Of a stretch of DNA of 43,615 nt, positions 23,606 through 31,396 are shown piece after piece; within the stretch, counting starts at the first letter, position 1, and every line of letters starts with the position of its first letter. Made by a program: the position numbers and the translations under genes. Location of the stretch: positions 1 through 43,615 of the IMG/VR virus record IMGVR_UViG_3300035670_000437; one strand, written 5' to 3'. The stretch is from a virus. The notes beneath the pieces were generated by a model. It did no database searches. It had not been told where the DNA came from and was given only the letters and a program-made list of their open reading frames with translations.

Positions 23606-24223
23606 TTAGTCCTCATCTTCGAAATAATCTCGGATAATATGGTCGGTAACAGACCCACCAATAGCCGGACCCTTACGTTGTGCTTGCGCATAAGCATCCG
23701 CTAGCAAGTCGAAGTCATACGCATCTGTCGAACCAAATCCGCCTTCACCTCGCACACTTTCCGGTAGTTCTGCGACTTCTTCGAATCTAACGCGTTCAAC
23801 CCGGTTAATGACGCCTTGTGCGATTCTATCGCCTGCTCTTACGAGATATGTACCGACAGGATATTTATCACCGATGTTTTGTAGGTTGTTGTATTTATCG
23901 ATAGTAAGAACGTGTTCATCCGTAAGACCTGTCGCAAAGTGTTCGAGATTATCGACCATGATATGGATTTCTCCGCGATAACCTGCGTCAACAGTGCCGA
24001 GTTGGACGCGTAGTTTCGTTCGAGAAGTGATCCCGCTACGATTACGGACCTGTAATTCGTAACCCTCCGGGAGGGCTACCGATAAGGCTGTCGGAACCAT
24101 AGCGGATTCTCCCGGGTAAATAATTGTATCCTCTGACACATATAAGTCGAAACCTGCGTCACCTTCATGTGCGTAAGTAGGGACGCAAGCTGTCGGTCTT
24201 AATCGTTTAAATTCGAGTTTCAT
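23606..24223 (-). CDS. dut: Deoxyuridine 5'-triphosphate nucleotidohydrolase
   Basis: All five trimeric dUTPase motifs are present: GDAGFDLY (about 21-28), RNRSGITSR (60-68), VDAGYRGEI (78-86), DRIAQGVI near 135 and the C-terminal GEGGFGST near 160. It hydrolyses dUTP to dUMP and PPi, keeping uracil out of DNA and supplying substrate for ThyX encoded nearby. At 205 residues it is longer than the usual 140-150. The extra length is an insertion between motifs III and IV (a TGLTDEHVLTIDKYNN segment) and a 40-residue C-terminal extension. GAGGAGG precedes the ATG. Confidence 0.95.
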   Translation of the reverse strand: MKLEFKRLRPTACVPTYAHEGDAGFDLYVSEDTIIYPGESAMVPTALSVALPEGYELQVRNRSGITSRTKLRVQLGTVDAGYRGEIHIMVDNLEHFATGLTDEHVLTIDKYNNLQNIGDKYPVGTYLVRAGDRIAQGVINRVERVRFEEVAELPESVRGEGGFGSTDAYDFDLLADAYAQAQRKGPAIGGSVTDHIIRDYFEDED

Positions 24224-24387
24224 TCGTTGTCCTCCTCGTAATGTTCAGATAGCCACTGCGAACGTTTCCGCATCATGTCGGTAAGTGCTTTGTAAGTCGC
24301 ACTGTCCTTTAAATGGTCGGGAAATATGAAGATAGCGACCACTAACACGTCTAACTCGTCCACAACTTCGTCTTTATTCAGATTCAT
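24220..24387 (-). CDS. Hypothetical protein (start revised)
   Basis: I place the start at the ATG at 24387 (MNLNKDEVVDELDVL), because GAAAGG lies about 9 bases upstream. The longer reading to 24513 is a shadow of the DUF3310 gene. The 55-residue product is acidic and helical with one hydrophobic run (LDVLVVAIFIF). It overlaps its neighbours by 4 to 14 bases, so translation is coupled. Function unknown. Confidence 0.6.
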   Translation of the reverse strand: MNLNKDEVVDELDVLVVAIFIFPDHLKDSATYKALTDMMRKRSQWLSEHYEEDNE

Positions 24388-24835
24388 TTTCGATAGCCTT
24401 TCGTAAGTACCATTCGGCTTTGCGTAAGTCCTCCGCAGGATTACCTTTATGTTGTGCGCGAGAAATGTATTTAAGAACATTTCCGATACAATATGCGGTG
24501 AATCCTCCGTCATAGGTTTCGGTTACTTGCTTGATATAATCGATAACTTCGATGTCTCCGAAGTTGTAGTGAGGCGGATGGTTTACCGTGTCTGTTGGCG
24601 TAAAGTTTAGTGATTCTTCCGTTATTGGTTCGCTTGTTACCGTTATGGCTGACGCATCAATAGTCGAACCTTCAATCGTTCTAACGTCATCATCTCCGAA
24701 ATCATACGGCCAACCGTCCACATCTCGTCCTCTATACTGCGTATTTTTGCCTTCTCTCTCCGATACTTGAATAATTGTTAGCGGAAGTTCAGAGAATGCC
24801 GTAAACACCTGGTCGCCTACTTTATATTTCGCCAT
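24374..24835 (-). CDS. DUF3310 protein (SaV-like)
   Basis: 153 residues. The C-terminal 65 residues show the DUF3310 signature: VNHPPHYNFGDIEVIDYI, then AYCIGNVLKYISRA and EDLRKAEWYLRKAI. The family is widespread in phages and is thought to be related to nucleotide metabolism, but no activity is settled. The N-terminal part has a small beta domain (KYKVGDQVFTAF) that resembles an SH3-like fold. The SD (AAAGG) is further than usual from the ATG. Confidence 0.82.
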   Translation of the reverse strand: MAKYKVGDQVFTAFSELPLTIIQVSEREGKNTQYRGRDVDGWPYDFGDDDVRTIEGSTIDASAITVTSEPITEESLNFTPTDTVNHPPHYNFGDIEVIDYIKQVTETYDGGFTAYCIGNVLKYISRAQHKGNPAEDLRKAEWYLRKAIENESE

Positions 24836-25052
24836 TAATTATCGCATCCTTTCGTAGTTCATATCGTTCGTCATCGTTATCTTGTGCATAGACCTCGTTA
24901 TCTACCACTTCCCATTCGAGGTATTCTTCGATATATTGCGGTAATTCATCGAAAGCCAATACATGCCCCTTAGGGCTTACGACATATACATCGAGGGTGT
25001 CGACGTATTTGCCGTAATATGTTCGCTTGTCTAAGTCGATGTTATTCCGCAT
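24822..25052 (-). CDS. Hypothetical acidic protein (start revised)
   Basis: I prefer the ATG at 25052 (MRNNIDLDKRTYYG), with a weak GAAAGA upstream. A TTG at 25070 lies deeper in the previous gene without SD. The product of 76 residues is acidic and Tyr-rich (LPQYIEEYLEWEVVDNEVYA). It overlaps both neighbours by about 11-14 bases. Not recognised. Confidence 0.6.
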   Translation of the reverse strand: MRNNIDLDKRTYYGKYVDTLDVYVVSPKGHVLAFDELPQYIEEYLEWEVVDNEVYAQDNDDERYELRKDAIINGEI

Positions 25053-25239
25053 GATAAATTCTTTCGACAAATTCGTCTAAGTCTTCGATAGATTTAATCT
25101 GACAGACTGCGGAATTGTAATACAAAGTCATCCATAGAATTTCCCCGCCTTTAAAGCATGTCTCTACCGATGCTCCGTCTAATGCTTCCGTAACTGCGAT
25201 TGCTGCGTCTAATAGTTCGAATTGATTTTCTTTTCCCAT
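25042..25239 (-). CDS. Hypothetical protein
   Basis: 65 residues beginning MGKENQFELLDAAIAVTEAL, a helix plus beta hairpin composition. AAAGGGAG stands 8 bases before the ATG, and the start overlaps the 3' end of the membrane gene by 31 bases. Not recognised; probably co-translated with its neighbours. Confidence 0.6.
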   Translation of the reverse strand: MGKENQFELLDAAIAVTEALDGASVETCFKGGEILWMTLYYNSAVCQIKSIEDLDEFVERIYHAE

Positions 25240-25430
25240 TCCGAATACTCCCTTTCGAATTTAATGTGATTGTATAAGATTACGTAGATAAAAATAGATG
25301 CCGGCGTTGCTAGAACGATGCTCGCTAGCAATTCCGAGTATTGATATAACAAGGCATATGCGACTAGAGGTATCGTAGCCAATGCGATTATACCAACGAC
25401 TTTTAAATTGTCGATGAAGAAATTCTTCAT
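25209..25430 (-). CDS. Small membrane protein
   Basis: 73 residues with two hydrophobic segments (VVGIIALATIPLVAYALLY and SIVLATPASIFIYVILY) joined by a short turn, then a charged tail. It could be an inner membrane protein with both ends in the cytoplasm. It does not look like a holin, since it lies among replication genes and away from any lysin. GGAGGAATCGGA precedes the ATG, a translation start shared with the gene just upstream. Confidence 0.62.
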   Translation of the reverse strand: MKNFFIDNLKVVGIIALATIPLVAYALLYQYSELLASIVLATPASIFIYVILYNHIKFEREYSEWEKKINSNY

Positions 25431-25543
25431 TCCGATTCCTCCCGACTAATTAATGCTGCTATTACTTCGTTCTTTGTGTCCATGTCTATATCGCTGGCTA
25501 TTACGCATCCAATAGCGATATTTTCTGCTTGTTCGTAAGTCAT
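25427..25543 (-). CDS. Tiny 38-residue protein
   Basis: This ORF is read by hand: MTYEQAENIAIGC and ends in REESE. It has AAGGAGG 7 bases upstream and overlaps both ThyX (ATGA) and the membrane gene (ATGA), so it fills a gap of otherwise exact size. Its end repeats the sequence of the ThyX 3' end (GGAGGAATCGGAATGA). Amphipathic helix composition. Function unknown. Confidence 0.65.
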   Translation of the reverse strand: MTYEQAENIAIGCVIASDIDMDTKNEVIAALISREESE

Positions 25544-26244
25544 TCCGATTCCTCCTTAGTTACTAATGCTTCGATACTATGCGGATAATACGGCTTTACT
25601 AATTCATATACAGCGTGAGCATACTGCTGAATCTCCCACTGGCTATCGTGAGCCATACGCTGATTCAAGAAGTGGGCCACCGATTGTAGACTCGCCGTCC
25701 ATCGCCATCTAACGTACATTCCGTATGCCGGTAAGAATAGTCGGGCTTGCTCCGGGGCTATTCCGTCATCTAGCGCTCGCTCATAGATTGCCTCTGCGTG
25801 TTGATAGAATTTCTCTAATTCACTCGTGTAGGCAATACCGAGTTCTTCTGGTGTAAAGTTGCCACCGCTACCTTGCTTGGAGTTGGCGGGTTTCTTTCGC
25901 CACTGCTCCGGTGTAGGTACGTAGAACGTCGGTTCTTCCGTGATATACCTCCTGCTGCTCTCATTTCGAGCGTCCATCGTATGGTCTGATCCTACGATAT
26001 ATTTTTCCCACTGGCGCGTCACTACTAGAGGCGCATACACTTCGAACGTTAGCATCGCATGTCTGAACGGACTTAGATGCCCTTCTCTCGCTAAGAATTT
26101 CAGTAGCCTAACGTCAGCTTCCGTCATTTCTTCCGTAGATTTGTCAAATGACGACCTTGCCGCATTTACGACGGAAGTATCATCGCCCATAACATCGATG
26201 ATTCTCACATAGCCTTCGTTTAACACTCGTTTCATTTCGTTCAT
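25540..26244 (-). CDS. thyX: FAD-dependent thymidylate synthase
   Basis: 234 residues with the ThyX features: SPFRHAMLTFEV near 58-69, RQWEKY (77-82), RNESSRRY at 93-100 (C-terminal part of the family signature), and YVRWRWTASLQSVAHFLNQRM near 176-196. It makes dTMP from dUMP using methylene-tetrahydrofolate and FAD, in series with the phage dUTPase. The spacing inside the signature is wider than in textbook members, as in several phage forms. AAAGGAG lies upstream. Confidence 0.94.
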   Translation of the reverse strand: MNEMKRVLNEGYVRIIDVMGDDTSVVNAARSSFDKSTEEMTEADVRLLKFLAREGHLSPFRHAMLTFEVYAPLVVTRQWEKYIVGSDHTMDARNESSRRYITEEPTFYVPTPEQWRKKPANSKQGSGGNFTPEELGIAYTSELEKFYQHAEAIYERALDDGIAPEQARLFLPAYGMYVRWRWTASLQSVAHFLNQRMAHDSQWEIQQYAHAVYELVKPYYPHSIEALVTKEESE

Positions 26245-26636
26245 TATACCGACTCCTTTTCGATTACTTCTCGTAAAAATACTCGCTTACTAAACGTTCC
26301 TTTTTCGCTTGTCTTCGTCTGTATTTGTTTGAGAACTGCGTCTGCAATCGGTTCATGACACCTACTAAGCTCGTCAATTAATTCCGTAAACACTGTTAAC
26401 ACATCCGCTAATTCCTCAATAACAGCGACGTCTCTTACGACAGCTTCATCGTCCTCCTGCGTAGCTTCCGTTAATGCTTCGTCTAATTCCGCCACTTCTT
26501 CGACAAGTTTCAGTAGTAAAGCGACTAGCATTTCGTCCTTATCTTCGATAGTATCGTAGACCGCTCTATGACCGTCAGCTTCGATAATATCCGGCACATC
26601 GTCTCGGACGAGCTTGTTATAGATAATCTTCGCCAT
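26244..26636 (-). CDS. MazG-like/PRA-PH-type nucleotide pyrophosphohydrolase
   Basis: 130 residues. The N-terminus YNKLVRDDVPDII (6-18) and the metal-binding pattern KLVEEVAEL (43-51) and EELADVLTVF (74-83) are those of phosphoribosyl-ATP pyrophosphohydrolase-like and MazG house-cleaning proteins. Such enzymes hydrolyse NTPs or non-canonical nucleotides and may also lower host (p)ppGpp-related signals. The gene overlaps thyX by 1 base and has GGAGG upstream. Confidence 0.85.
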   Translation of the reverse strand: MAKIIYNKLVRDDVPDIIEADGHRAVYDTIEDKDEMLVALLLKLVEEVAELDEALTEATQEDDEAVVRDVAVIEELADVLTVFTELIDELSRCHEPIADAVLKQIQTKTSEKGTFSKRVFLREVIEKESV

Positions 26637-26655
26637 ATAAACGCCTCCTATTTGA

Positions 26656-27567
26656 TTACTTCTGTTTAATAAACAGTCTCTTGTAAGTTTCCTTTCCCTC
26701 TACGAAACTGCTCCGACCGAAGTACTTTGTTTCATCTTGATTCACTCCCCGATTACTTCCTAGTATTTCATATTGTTTAGGGTCGTAGTTACTCAAAAAA
26801 TTAACAGGTACGCCCATGACCCCTTCGTAATTTTTAGGAACTGACTCCACCTTCGGAACATCTACCGCATCGTAATTGTCGTATTTACAATAGCTATCTT
26901 TTTCGAATGTCATGGTAGGGGTTAATCCTTTAAATTTACCGTGGGTTAGAGTTGTGTACCACGAAATGTTAGAAATAGTGGAAATTAATTCTCCTTCACC
27001 ATTTCTTTTGGTTTTTACGAGTTTTTCATACTCCGCAGGAACTTTAAAGTCTTCTGATACGTTGAAATTAACCCCAGGAAGTATCTTTCCACTTTTAATG
27101 TGCGGGAATATATCGACATAAGTAACCGCATTGATATTACCTAGTATTATAAAATCTTTATCTCTTTCGATTAATAGTTTAACAAAATCTCTAAATAACG
27201 AGAAAGGAGGGTTAGTCACGACTACATCTGCCTCCGACAGTATACTGACGGCTTCTTCACTTCTAAAATCCCCGTTTCCTTCTATGTTTTCAATGGTTAT
27301 TTTATTGCCATCAAAAACCGCCTTTTCAGCACCCCCATCCTCTGTAAAGTGAGTTGCGATTAACTTCTTTAATTCGAATCGTTTATAGTTGTTTTTAAAA
27401 TATTTAAAAAAGTTACTAGACGTATATTCATCGCAATTACAGTAAATCACCTTACCTTTAAAGTGTTGGTCGTAATGATATAATTCCTTTTCTATGGTTG
27501 TGTATTGCGTATAAAACTCATCATTATTTAACTTTTTAGCTTTATTCAAGTGTTTGTTTTTACTCAA
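26656..27567 (-). CDS. EcoRI-type adenine-specific DNA methyltransferase
   Basis: 303 residues. The catalytic motif VVVTNPPFSLFRDF at 115-128 (NPPF 119-122) and the start with NNDEFYTQYTTIEKEL are typical of the EcoRI-like methylase family, which modifies an adenine at N6. The C-terminal half carries the target recognition part (SWYTTLTHGKFKGLTP region). No restriction enzyme gene is adjacent, so it is an orphan methylase, likely protective against host restriction. TTG start at 27567 with AGGAG 7 bases upstream. It is slightly more AT-rich than its neighbours, possibly a later acquisition. Confidence 0.88.
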   Translation of the reverse strand: MSKNKHLNKAKKLNNDEFYTQYTTIEKELYHYDQHFKGKVIYCNCDEYTSSNFFKYFKNNYKRFELKKLIATHFTEDGGAEKAVFDGNKITIENIEGNGDFRSEEAVSILSEADVVVTNPPFSLFRDFVKLLIERDKDFIILGNINAVTYVDIFPHIKSGKILPGVNFNVSEDFKVPAEYEKLVKTKRNGEGELISTISNISWYTTLTHGKFKGLTPTMTFEKDSYCKYDNYDAVDVPKVESVPKNYEGVMGVPVNFLSNYDPKQYEILGSNRGVNQDETKYFGRSSFVEGKETYKRLFIKQK

Positions 27568-27577
27568 ATTCTCACTC

Positions 27578-28099
27578 CTATTCGATAATTTCTACGGTAG
27601 CCCCAACTCGCCCTAATCGTCTTGCTTCCGCCTTTGTTTCGACTAATATGTCGATTCTAGCGCCTTTTATCGCACTACCGATGTCTTGCGCTGTTGCTTC
27701 GAAAGTTTCTCCGTTATCTGTTCGGACAATCACCTTTGTTCCTAACGAAATCACTTCGGGGTCAACCGCTATAATTCGTTTACCTTCGTAATAGATGGTA
27801 TCTCGCACATCAACCCCGGATTTCGTTATACCGATACAACCTTTACATTCTGAGGTGTAATAAGTAGCTTCTACGTTGATTGTTCGGACAGTTTCCGCCT
27901 TAGGTTCCGGACTAGATACCGGCTTAGGTTCCGGTTTAATCTCCGGTTTAGGTTCGGGAGGTGGTGGAGTAAAGAATAACTGCGCCATGTCCTCCGAATC
28001 CTTTTCGTCTAATGTCGGTGCAATCGTCTTAGCGCTATCACTAGCGGTTAATACTTCTCTAGCGGTGAATAGCGATAGTATGACGATATTAGCGACCAT
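27578..28099 (-). CDS. Membrane-anchored 3D-domain protein (cell wall enzyme type)
   Basis: The C-terminal 100 residues are a 3D domain, with its three conserved aspartates in VDPEVISLG, TAQDIGSAIKG and ARIDILVE. This double-psi barrel domain is found in peptidoglycan lytic transglycosylases (MltA-like) and in Sps/YocH/YorM. A Pro-rich linker (PPPPEPKPEIKPEPKPV) joins it to an N-terminal hydrophobic helix. The ATG at 28099 has no ribosome binding site. Starting eight codons earlier at an ATT (28123) gives ideal spacing to AGGAGG and a full-length signal-anchor (see findings). It may remodel the wall during infection. Confidence 0.85.
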   Translation of the reverse strand: MVANIVILSLFTAREVLTASDSAKTIAPTLDEKDSEDMAQLFFTPPPPEPKPEIKPEPKPVSSPEPKAETVRTINVEATYYTSECKGCIGITKSGVDVRDTIYYEGKRIIAVDPEVISLGTKVIVRTDNGETFEATAQDIGSAIKGARIDILVETKAEARRLGRVGATVEIIE

Positions 28100-28135
28100 T
28101 AGCGAGATTACTATACTATGAATATTCCTCGCCTC

Positions 28136-28786
28136 CTACCATGATAGTTTATCGGCATGTTGCGATAATTCTCCTCGGAAATTCTTCGTTAGCTTATGTA
28201 CGCCAACATACGGTTGACCTCGAAAGTGTTCGAGATACGGAATGAATCCCGACTTTGTTTCGTCCTCCAAATCGCACTGCATGTGATGACCGATTAATAT
28301 TACTTTAACATCCGAATGTGTTCTTGTCAACACCTTTTTCAGTTCTCCGCGAGTAAAATTTTGTGATTCATCGATAATAACCGTGCAATCCTTTAGGTTT
28401 CGCCCTCTAGCGAATACGTGCGACATAGGATATATCCAAGCTGTTTGCGCCTTAGCTTGGTCGATATTCTTTTCGTCATAAATGACCTTATCAGGACTTT
28501 CTCCGATAGCCAATACGGCATCTACAAGGGGTTGCGTGTAAACACGCTCCTTATCAGCTAAGTCACCGGGCAAAAATCCCATACGCTTTTCCTCGACAGG
28601 TGAGAAAATGTAATACGTAGGCTTTCCGATAATATGCGAAGCGCCTACGGCCAAGGTTGTCTTCCCGCTACCACTGGCCGCATCACAAATCGTCAACTGA
28701 TTATCGAAAATACTATCGACATACTCTCGTTGTTCTTTCGTTAACTTTAAATCGTAAAATAGTTCGGCTGATTCCGGTAATGGCAT
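28136..28786 (-). CDS. phoH: PhoH-like ATPase
   Basis: 216 residues, a compact PhoH domain: Walker A DAASGSGKTT (35-44), a PVEEKRMGFLPGDLADK segment (63-79), and Walker B VIIDESQNF (136-144) followed by a sensor-like LIGHHMQCDL. PhoH proteins are RNA-linked helicase-like ATPases common in phages of many kinds; the role in infection is not settled. It is immediately followed by the 3D-domain gene. GAGGAGG precedes the ATG. Confidence 0.92.
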   Translation of the reverse strand: MPLPESAELFYDLKLTKEQREYVDSIFDNQLTICDAASGSGKTTLAVGASHIIGKPTYYIFSPVEEKRMGFLPGDLADKERVYTQPLVDAVLAIGESPDKVIYDEKNIDQAKAQTAWIYPMSHVFARGRNLKDCTVIIDESQNFTRGELKKVLTRTHSDVKVILIGHHMQCDLEDETKSGFIPYLEHFRGQPYVGVHKLTKNFRGELSQHADKLSW

Positions 28787-29077
28787 TTATTCGTCCTCCT
28801 CGTCGGTATCATCTTCGGTAAAGAATCCGATATATCGGTCTGTTTCGGCATCCATCGGGAACAACGCGCTATCGTCCGTAATTGCTTCGACTCTTATCGT
28901 CTTCACATCGTCATTACGAATAACGATAGCTTCGCCTGTTTCTACGTCAGATAGTCCGTAAACCTTTCCTTGTTTGCGCTCCATAGCTACGGCTAAACCG
29001 TTAGCATTTTCGTATGTACCTACGTAATTAACGAATGATCCATCGTACATTTCTACCTCGATAGCGTACGTCTGCAT
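28787..29077 (-). CDS. Hypothetical protein (start revised)
   Basis: I place the start at the ATG at 29077 with GGAGGAG 7 bases upstream; the reading to 29110 overlaps the membrane gene and has no SD. The 96-residue product (MQTYAIEVEMYDGSFVNYVG...) is beta-rich, with an acidic tail (DDTDEEDE) that could be a DNA-mimic or protein-docking end. It is not recognised. It directly precedes PhoH without a gap. Confidence 0.68.
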   Translation of the reverse strand: MQTYAIEVEMYDGSFVNYVGTYENANGLAVAMERKQGKVYGLSDVETGEAIVIRNDDVKTIRVEAITDDSALFPMDAETDRYIGFFTEDDTDEEDE

Positions 29078-29081
29078 AGCG

Positions 29082-29282
29082 TCACTCCTCCGTTGTAATA
29101 GTTTCGGCAATATCTGCGACCATATCGATTGCTATGGCAGAGGATACTGTCGAGATAAATATCGCTTGTAGTGCCGTAATGTCCTCGAATAACATTCCTG
29201 CTACGAAAAATCCTCCGTAATTGATGAGGAGTAATACGGCGAGGATTACCGTAAACATCGCAAGCCTATACATGGAAATCAC
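29082..29282 (-). CDS. Small membrane protein
   Basis: 66 residues, GTG start at 29282 with AAGGAA 7 bases upstream (a later ATG at 29273 is possible). Two hydrophobic segments (LAMFTVILAVLLLINYGGFF and LQAIFISTVSSAIAIDMV) are followed by an acidic tail. It overlaps the preceding membrane gene by 17 bases and may act with it as a pair. No family is seen. Confidence 0.65.
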   Translation of the reverse strand: MISMYRLAMFTVILAVLLLINYGGFFVAGMLFEDITALQAIFISTVSSAIAIDMVADIAETITTEE

Positions 29283-29532
29283 GGAACATTTCCTTGATGT
29301 CCTTTCCGAGCTTCTTCATCGCCTTTTTCGACCGATACTCAGCGACTAAATCCGGTATCACCGCCAGCGACAGTAAAGTACCGAATGAAGCGAATAGAAT
29401 CGTGATTAATACCGTAGGCATTTCGGTACTAAGCAGGAATCCGAATAGTAGCGACAGGATAGCGCCGAAGAATCCTGCGATTGTTCCCGTGATGATTGTG
29501 ACAAAAATTACCGCTATAATAAATGCAAACAT
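29266..29532 (-). CDS. Small membrane protein, two to three transmembrane helices
   Basis: 88 residues with hydrophobic segments FAFIIAVIFVTIITGTIAGF, GAILSLLFGFLL and TVLITILFASFGTLLSLAVI, then a basic tail (RSKKAMKKLGKDIKEMF). The TAATG overlap with the methylase stop makes translation coupled. Composition could suit a holin, but no lysin is near and the gene lies in the early region, so I leave it unassigned. Confidence 0.66.
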   Translation of the reverse strand: MFAFIIAVIFVTIITGTIAGFFGAILSLLFGFLLSTEMPTVLITILFASFGTLLSLAVIPDLVAEYRSKKAMKKLGKDIKEMFRDFHV

Positions 29533-30875
29533 TAGCGTTCCTCCTCGAATAGGTTAGCGAATATCTTTTCTAACACATCCACAACGATTGCATTACCTGC
29601 TTGTTTATACAGTTGTGTGTTGCTGTTCACTTCTTCTGCTTTATGAAAGTCTTCGTCTGAGCAACCCATTAAGCGCCAGCATTCTTTAGGTGTGAGTTTG
29701 CGGATGCGGAAGTTTTCAGTTTGTTCCCCGGAAGTAACGGCGTTTCTATCGTGAGCCGCCACTGTAAACATTGGTTCGCCCGGTTCTTTTATTCGTCTAC
29801 CTTTCATGTTTGAGTTTTGTAACTTGACTGCTCTTGGCTCAACCACACCTAAATTATCCGAAGTCGTCACCGTCTGACTGTGTTGTTTTTGTACGCGTCC
29901 TCGTCTGGTTTTAGAATCTGGATAAGCAAGATCAACACCATCACCAACTTCTGCTAGTAAATAACCTTTCTTGGTTGCGTTTTTGATTGGGAATCCTTCA
30001 ACTACTTTCGGCTCGTTACCGTGGCTTTGCGCTCGTAACGTTGGCGCAAAGTCTTTAAGTTTCAACTTCTTCTTCGTTCTGCCTTGGTCGTCTATTATCT
30101 TCGGTTGCCTATCCCCACCACCCATTGTGTTCAATGCCGTACTCGCTCCGTTTGGACTTAACACTTCATCCATTGAACGGTATGCGAAATGGTTTAGTTT
30201 GCCGGCGACTTGTATCTCGCCCTTTTTATCCTTTTCCATATTCAACGTCAACTTCTCCGTCTTCTCTTCACTCAGATAAAACTTCTCGTCCACGTTTTCT
30301 TCCAGTACGTCTTTCAACCGTGCCGTCAGTTCAAACTTTTCCGGAAAAACATACGGCTCATGCTCACCGAGAATACTAATCACAAATACTCGCTCTCTGT
30401 TCTGTGGTATGCCGTAGTCTTTAGCATTTAGTACTTGCCAGTAATTCGTGTAGCCTAATGATTCTAAATGCTCTAACCATTCATCAAAGCTCTGTTTAAA
30501 TTTCTTACCCACTAGGTTCTTTACGTTCTCTAGCATCAGATACTTCGGTTTCTTGTGTTCAATCACTCGGTTACATTCCCACAAAAGACTCGATCGTGTG
30601 TCACTACCCTTTTCCAGTCCGCCTTGTTTACCGGCTATGGATATATCTTGGCAAGGGAAGGAATAAGTGAACAAGTCATGGTCTGGAATGTCGTTTGCAT
30701 CAATCTTAGATATATCGCCTAAGTTGTTTACTGCGCCATGTATTGCTTCGTAACTATCGATAGCAAACTTGTCAATTTCCGCAATGGCAACGACCTCGTG
30801 GTCGATACCTAAGTTGCGTAAAGCCATCCGTTGTGTTCCGATACCTGCAAATGCTTCGAATACTCTAATTGTCAT
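29532..30875 (-). CDS. DNA (cytosine-5-)-methyltransferase
   Basis: 447 residues with the ordered C5 motifs: I FEAFAGIGTQ (6-15), IV SFPCQDIS (72-79, catalytic Cys75), VI MLENVKNL (114-121), VIII QNRERVFVI (158-166), a variable target recognition region of about 220 residues, and IX-X ending in LYKQAGNAIVV. It transfers a methyl group to C5 of a cytosine in a specific site. The long target region could recognise more than one site. No partner endonuclease is near; protection of phage DNA is probable. GGAGG precedes the ATG. Confidence 0.95.
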   Translation of the reverse strand: MTIRVFEAFAGIGTQRMALRNLGIDHEVVAIAEIDKFAIDSYEAIHGAVNNLGDISKIDANDIPDHDLFTYSFPCQDISIAGKQGGLEKGSDTRSSLLWECNRVIEHKKPKYLMLENVKNLVGKKFKQSFDEWLEHLESLGYTNYWQVLNAKDYGIPQNRERVFVISILGEHEPYVFPEKFELTARLKDVLEENVDEKFYLSEEKTEKLTLNMEKDKKGEIQVAGKLNHFAYRSMDEVLSPNGASTALNTMGGGDRQPKIIDDQGRTKKKLKLKDFAPTLRAQSHGNEPKVVEGFPIKNATKKGYLLAEVGDGVDLAYPDSKTRRGRVQKQHSQTVTTSDNLGVVEPRAVKLQNSNMKGRRIKEPGEPMFTVAAHDRNAVTSGEQTENFRIRKLTPKECWRLMGCSDEDFHKAEEVNSNTQLYKQAGNAIVVDVLEKIFANLFEEER

Positions 30876-30879
30876 ATAA

Positions 30880-31395
30880 TCAATCCTCCGTAATATATTT
30901 ATGTTTAATCGCCCATACCGTACCTACCGCAATCGCATCGCTAATATCGTCAATCAGCTTGCCTCTAGCGGTATACAACCCGTCCACACTGCCGTATAAA
31001 TCCTCGACAGCCTCCGCTACTACCGCCTTATCCTTACGGCTCTTAGGAGCGTTTAAATGGCGTCTAGCCCACGCTTTCACTGACGCTATGTTAACGCCTT
31101 CTAGCGTGTAGTCTTCGAGAGAAAACTCGATAACACCACGAGCCTTAGCGATTTGTTTTGTAGCGGTGTTAAACCGCACAATACCTTCTTCGATAGGTAT
31201 GACGGTATGTATGTCGGGATAGTCGGATAGTATCGACATGATTCCGTCATTAATCTGTCGTAAGCGCTCACCGTCCGGTTTCTTAGCGTCTGTCTTAATC
31301 AGACCAACGGAGTCTACCGACACGGTGCCGGACGATACGTTAAGTACCGCCCAACCGGTCTTGGATAGCGAGCTGTCTAGCGATAGTACCCGCAT
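30880..31395 (-). CDS. RuvC-like Holliday junction resolvase
   Basis: 171 residues with an RNase H-fold layout: VLSLDSSLSKTGWAV (D7), VIPIEEGIV (E69/E70) and LIDDISDAIAVG (D149/D150, D153) supply the four acidic catalytic positions of RuvC. It would resolve branched replication and recombination intermediates before packaging. The gene lies between a RecB-like nuclease and the C5 methylase, with AGGAGG upstream. Confidence 0.86.
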   Translation of the reverse strand: MRVLSLDSSLSKTGWAVLNVSSGTVSVDSVGLIKTDAKKPDGERLRQINDGIMSILSDYPDIHTVIPIEEGIVRFNTATKQIAKARGVIEFSLEDYTLEGVNIASVKAWARRHLNAPKSRKDKAVVAEAVEDLYGSVDGLYTARGKLIDDISDAIAVGTVWAIKHKYITED

Positions 31396-31396
31396 A

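Noticed and set aside
29082-29532. The two small membrane genes as a holin/antiholin pair
   Set aside because: Size and hydrophobicity fit, but they lie in the early block between a methylase and PhoH, with no endolysin in the window.
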